DNA from: Anaerolineae bacterium
Lineage (GTDB): Bacteria > Chloroflexota > Anaerolineae > Aggregatilineales > JAFGMM01
DNA length: 40,365 nucleotides
Direction: 5' to 3'
NCBI GenBank assembly: GCA_016927535.1
Contig: JAFGMM010000019.1
Span: 1 to 40,365 of the forward strand
Below the pieces are notes generated by a model. The model did no database searches and was not told the DNA's origin. It worked only from the letters and a program-made list of their open reading frames with translations. Position numbers and translations under genes: made by a program. How positions within the stretch are numbered: position 1 is the stretch's first letter; each line of letters starts with the position of its first letter. Below are positions 39,279-40,365 of this stretch, piece by piece.

Positions 39279-39884
39279 GTGAATCGTAGAGAAATCTTTT
39301 GGTTGGTCGGAGGATTGGTGATTGGCCTGATCGTGGGCGTCGCCGTCACTTCGCTGGCCGGCGATGTGCCGCCGCTGGGCGGTACGGCTGCCAAAGCGCC
39401 GGCCGTAACGTATTACCTGGCAAAGATGTCCGACGTATCGTCTTGGTTGACCGAGCAGTACAGCGATTCCGCCGACCTGAGCAGCCGGCTTTCCAGCGCG
39501 GCGGTGACCGTGCAGGGTCTCGTCGATACCGAGTTCGATGTTCAGGACGATTTCAAGAACGTCCGTGGCGATATCGACGCCATGTTGGTGGGGGTATACG
39601 GCGCGCTGACCGGTGCGAAGGCCACCGAGGAAGATGTCGAGACCGTGGCCGCCGGCACGGACGAGGTGGTCGGCCCGCAGGACAACCAGGTCTCGGTTTG
39701 CCTTGCTCTCGATGACAACCCGTACAGCCTGGAAGGCCCGTCCGTCTACCTGTACGTCGCGGTGCCCGACTCCAAACGCGCCGAAGTCGAGAGCAATATC
39801 CCCGGCGGTTGGGAGGCAAGCGCCGAGCCGAAGAACGCCGACTTGTTCTGGCTGCTGCTGAGTTGCTATGCTCAGGAAGAATAG
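39279..39884 (+). CDS. Membrane-anchored extracytoplasmic protein of unknown function
   Basis: A 201-residue protein starting with GTG at 39279, preceded by AAGGAG at 8 bases; a TTG 13 codons earlier is also open but has no site. One membrane helix at about 6-27 (FWLVGGLVIGLIVGVAVTSL) anchors a soluble domain of about 170 residues. The first half looks helical (MSDVSSWLTEQYSDSADLSS, DFKNVRGDIDAMLVGVYGAL), the second beta-rich (VSVCLALDDNPY, VYLYVAVPDSKRAEVESN). I recognise no family. It lies between the cyclic-nucleotide block and a calcium-binding-type repeat protein, so a cell-envelope role is likely. Confidence 0.65.
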   Translation: MNRREIFWLVGGLVIGLIVGVAVTSLAGDVPPLGGTAAKAPAVTYYLAKMSDVSSWLTEQYSDSADLSSRLSSAAVTVQGLVDTEFDVQDDFKNVRGDIDAMLVGVYGALTGAKATEEDVETVAAGTDEVVGPQDNQVSVCLALDDNPYSLEGPSVYLYVAVPDSKRAEVESNIPGGWEASAEPKNADLFWLLLSCYAQEE

Positions 39885-39952
39885 CTTTCTTTTCACCGAT
39901 TGGCCCGGCGTCGCTAGGGTTGTGGCGTAGCGTAGTTTAAGGAGGTAACCGG

Positions 39953-40006
39953 TTGGACCTATCTGTACTCGAAACCCGTTCCTGTTTTTATTCGTCTTTA
40001 CCATAA
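39953..40006 (+). CDS. Possible 17-residue leader peptide
   Basis: TTAAGGAGGTAACC (39937-39950) is an almost ideal Shine-Dalgarno, yet the next gene starts far downstream at 40022 with its own TAGGAG. The strong site is 7 bases before a TTG codon at 39953 that opens a 17-codon frame (LDLSVLETRSCFYSSLP) ending in TAA at 40004-40006. It could be a translated leader that influences the downstream gene, or an unused site. Confidence 0.3.
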   Translation: MDLSVLETRSCFYSSLP

Positions 40007-40021
40007 TTAGGAGACCTGAAT

Positions 40022-40365
40022 ATGCTTAAGAGAGTGAATCCGCAAACCATCGCGGTTATCGTTATCGGGCTTCTCGTCCTGGTCGTCGGCGTTCTCATTC
40101 TGTCCGGCGGCTCACTGGGAAGCTTGATCGGTACTGCGGTTGACTCGGACGGCGATGGCGTCACTGACGACCAAGACGCCTGTCCGAATTATCCAAACGA
40201 TGGGGTCGGTGATCCGTGCGTTGATGATTGTCCCGACGGCTCCGGCAAGGACGGTCAGGGCGATCCGTGCAACCACAGCGATTGTCCCGACGGTTCCGGC
40301 ATGGATGGTCAGGGCGATCCGTGCAACCACAGCGATTGTCCCGACGGTTCCGGCATGGACGGTCA
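40022..40365 (+). CDS. Membrane-anchored thrombospondin type 3 repeat protein, 5' part
   Basis: The ATG at 40022 (TAGGAG about 7 bases upstream) opens a frame that runs off the window after 114 codons. A transmembrane helix spans about residues 10-30 (TIAVIVIGLLVLVVGVLILS). From residue 41 come Asp/Gly-rich calcium-binding-type repeats: DSDGDGVTDDQDACPNYPND, then CPDGSGKDGQGDPCNHSD and CPDGSGMDGQGDPCNHSD. From 40231 on the DNA repeats with an exact 54-base period (18 residues), and the third unit is cut by the window end. Such thrombospondin type 3-like arrays bind calcium and form rigid rods on cell surfaces. The number of repeats and any C-terminal domain are unknown. Confidence 0.8.
   Translation, partial: MLKRVNPQTIAVIVIGLLVLVVGVLILSGGSLGSLIGTAVDSDGDGVTDDQDACPNYPNDGVGDPCVDDCPDGSGKDGQGDPCNHSDCPDGSGMDGQGDPCNHSDCPDGSGMDG
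40231..40365 (+). repeat. 54-base tandem repeat inside the thrombospondin type 3-like gene
   Basis: Units start at 40231, 40285 and 40339 with TCCCGACGG and are nearly identical, differing at a few positions (for example GGCAAGGAC against GGCATGGAT). Each encodes one 18-residue repeat, so unit gain or loss keeps the frame. Confidence 0.85.

Noticed and set aside
1-40365. CRISPR arrays, tRNA or rRNA genes
   Set aside because: No regularly spaced short repeats with unique spacers and no tRNA or rRNA signatures were seen on either strand.

Overview
The window is high-GC bacterial chromosome with dense gene packing, many secreted or membrane proteins carrying Thr/Pro linkers and bacterial SH3 (SH3b) domains, and no phage or IS transposase genes. 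Paralogous clan-A glycoside hydrolases, SH3b-rich lipoprotein-like proteins, HAMP/coiled-coil proteins, cyclic-nucleotide-binding proteins and a stage II sporulation M (SpoIIM)-type protein beside an RDD protein together suggest Chloroflexota, probably Anaerolineae-like. This is inferred from gene content only, since no rRNA or marker alignment was possible.

Layout. 1-277 holds the 3' end of a mannonate dehydratase-type enolase. 386-13073 is a minus-strand surface-glycan block: two large multidomain secreted proteins, a membrane-anchored glycosidase, a small nucleotidyltransferase, a second anchored glycosidase, a GT-39-like membrane glycosyltransferase and, last, RNA 3'-phosphate cyclase (rtcA). 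13312-15073 encodes an MTA/SAH-nucleosidase-like protein and an extended SDR epimerase on the plus strand. 15097-25551 holds a receiver-GAF-PAS histidine kinase, priA, an SH3b protein, SpoIIM-like and RDD membrane proteins, a HAMP protein and an SH3b-SGNH secreted protein. 25764-28327 is an ECF sigma factor translationally coupled to a large one-TM beta-sandwich protein that may be its anti-sigma factor. 28452-32537 holds an FHA-like membrane protein, a compositionally foreign M23 peptidase flanked by a 47-bp direct repeat, and a WD40-SH3b secreted protein. 32563-40365 is a signalling block: a Cache-HAMP protein, a MinD-like ATPase, a second ECF sigma factor with a small two-TM protein, a PrsW intramembrane protease fused to a cyclic-nucleotide-binding domain, a stand-alone cyclic-nucleotide-binding protein, an anchored protein and a thrombospondin-type-3 repeat protein running off the end.

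How the genes may work together. The most interesting candidate system is at 35490-39015. An ECF sigma factor, a membrane protein placed as its anti-sigma factor, and a PrsW-type protease with an intact-looking cyclic-nucleotide cassette suggest regulated proteolysis of an anti-sigma factor gated by a cyclic nucleotide. Next to it, and again at 22.6 kb, are two HAMP proteins with no kinase or chemotaxis output. Both end in a coiled coil followed by repeated short motifs of the form DxFFxxLxxKAxxxR, which may dock a partner such as the neighbouring MinD-like ATPase. The functional links are inference; the architectures and motifs are read directly from the sequence.
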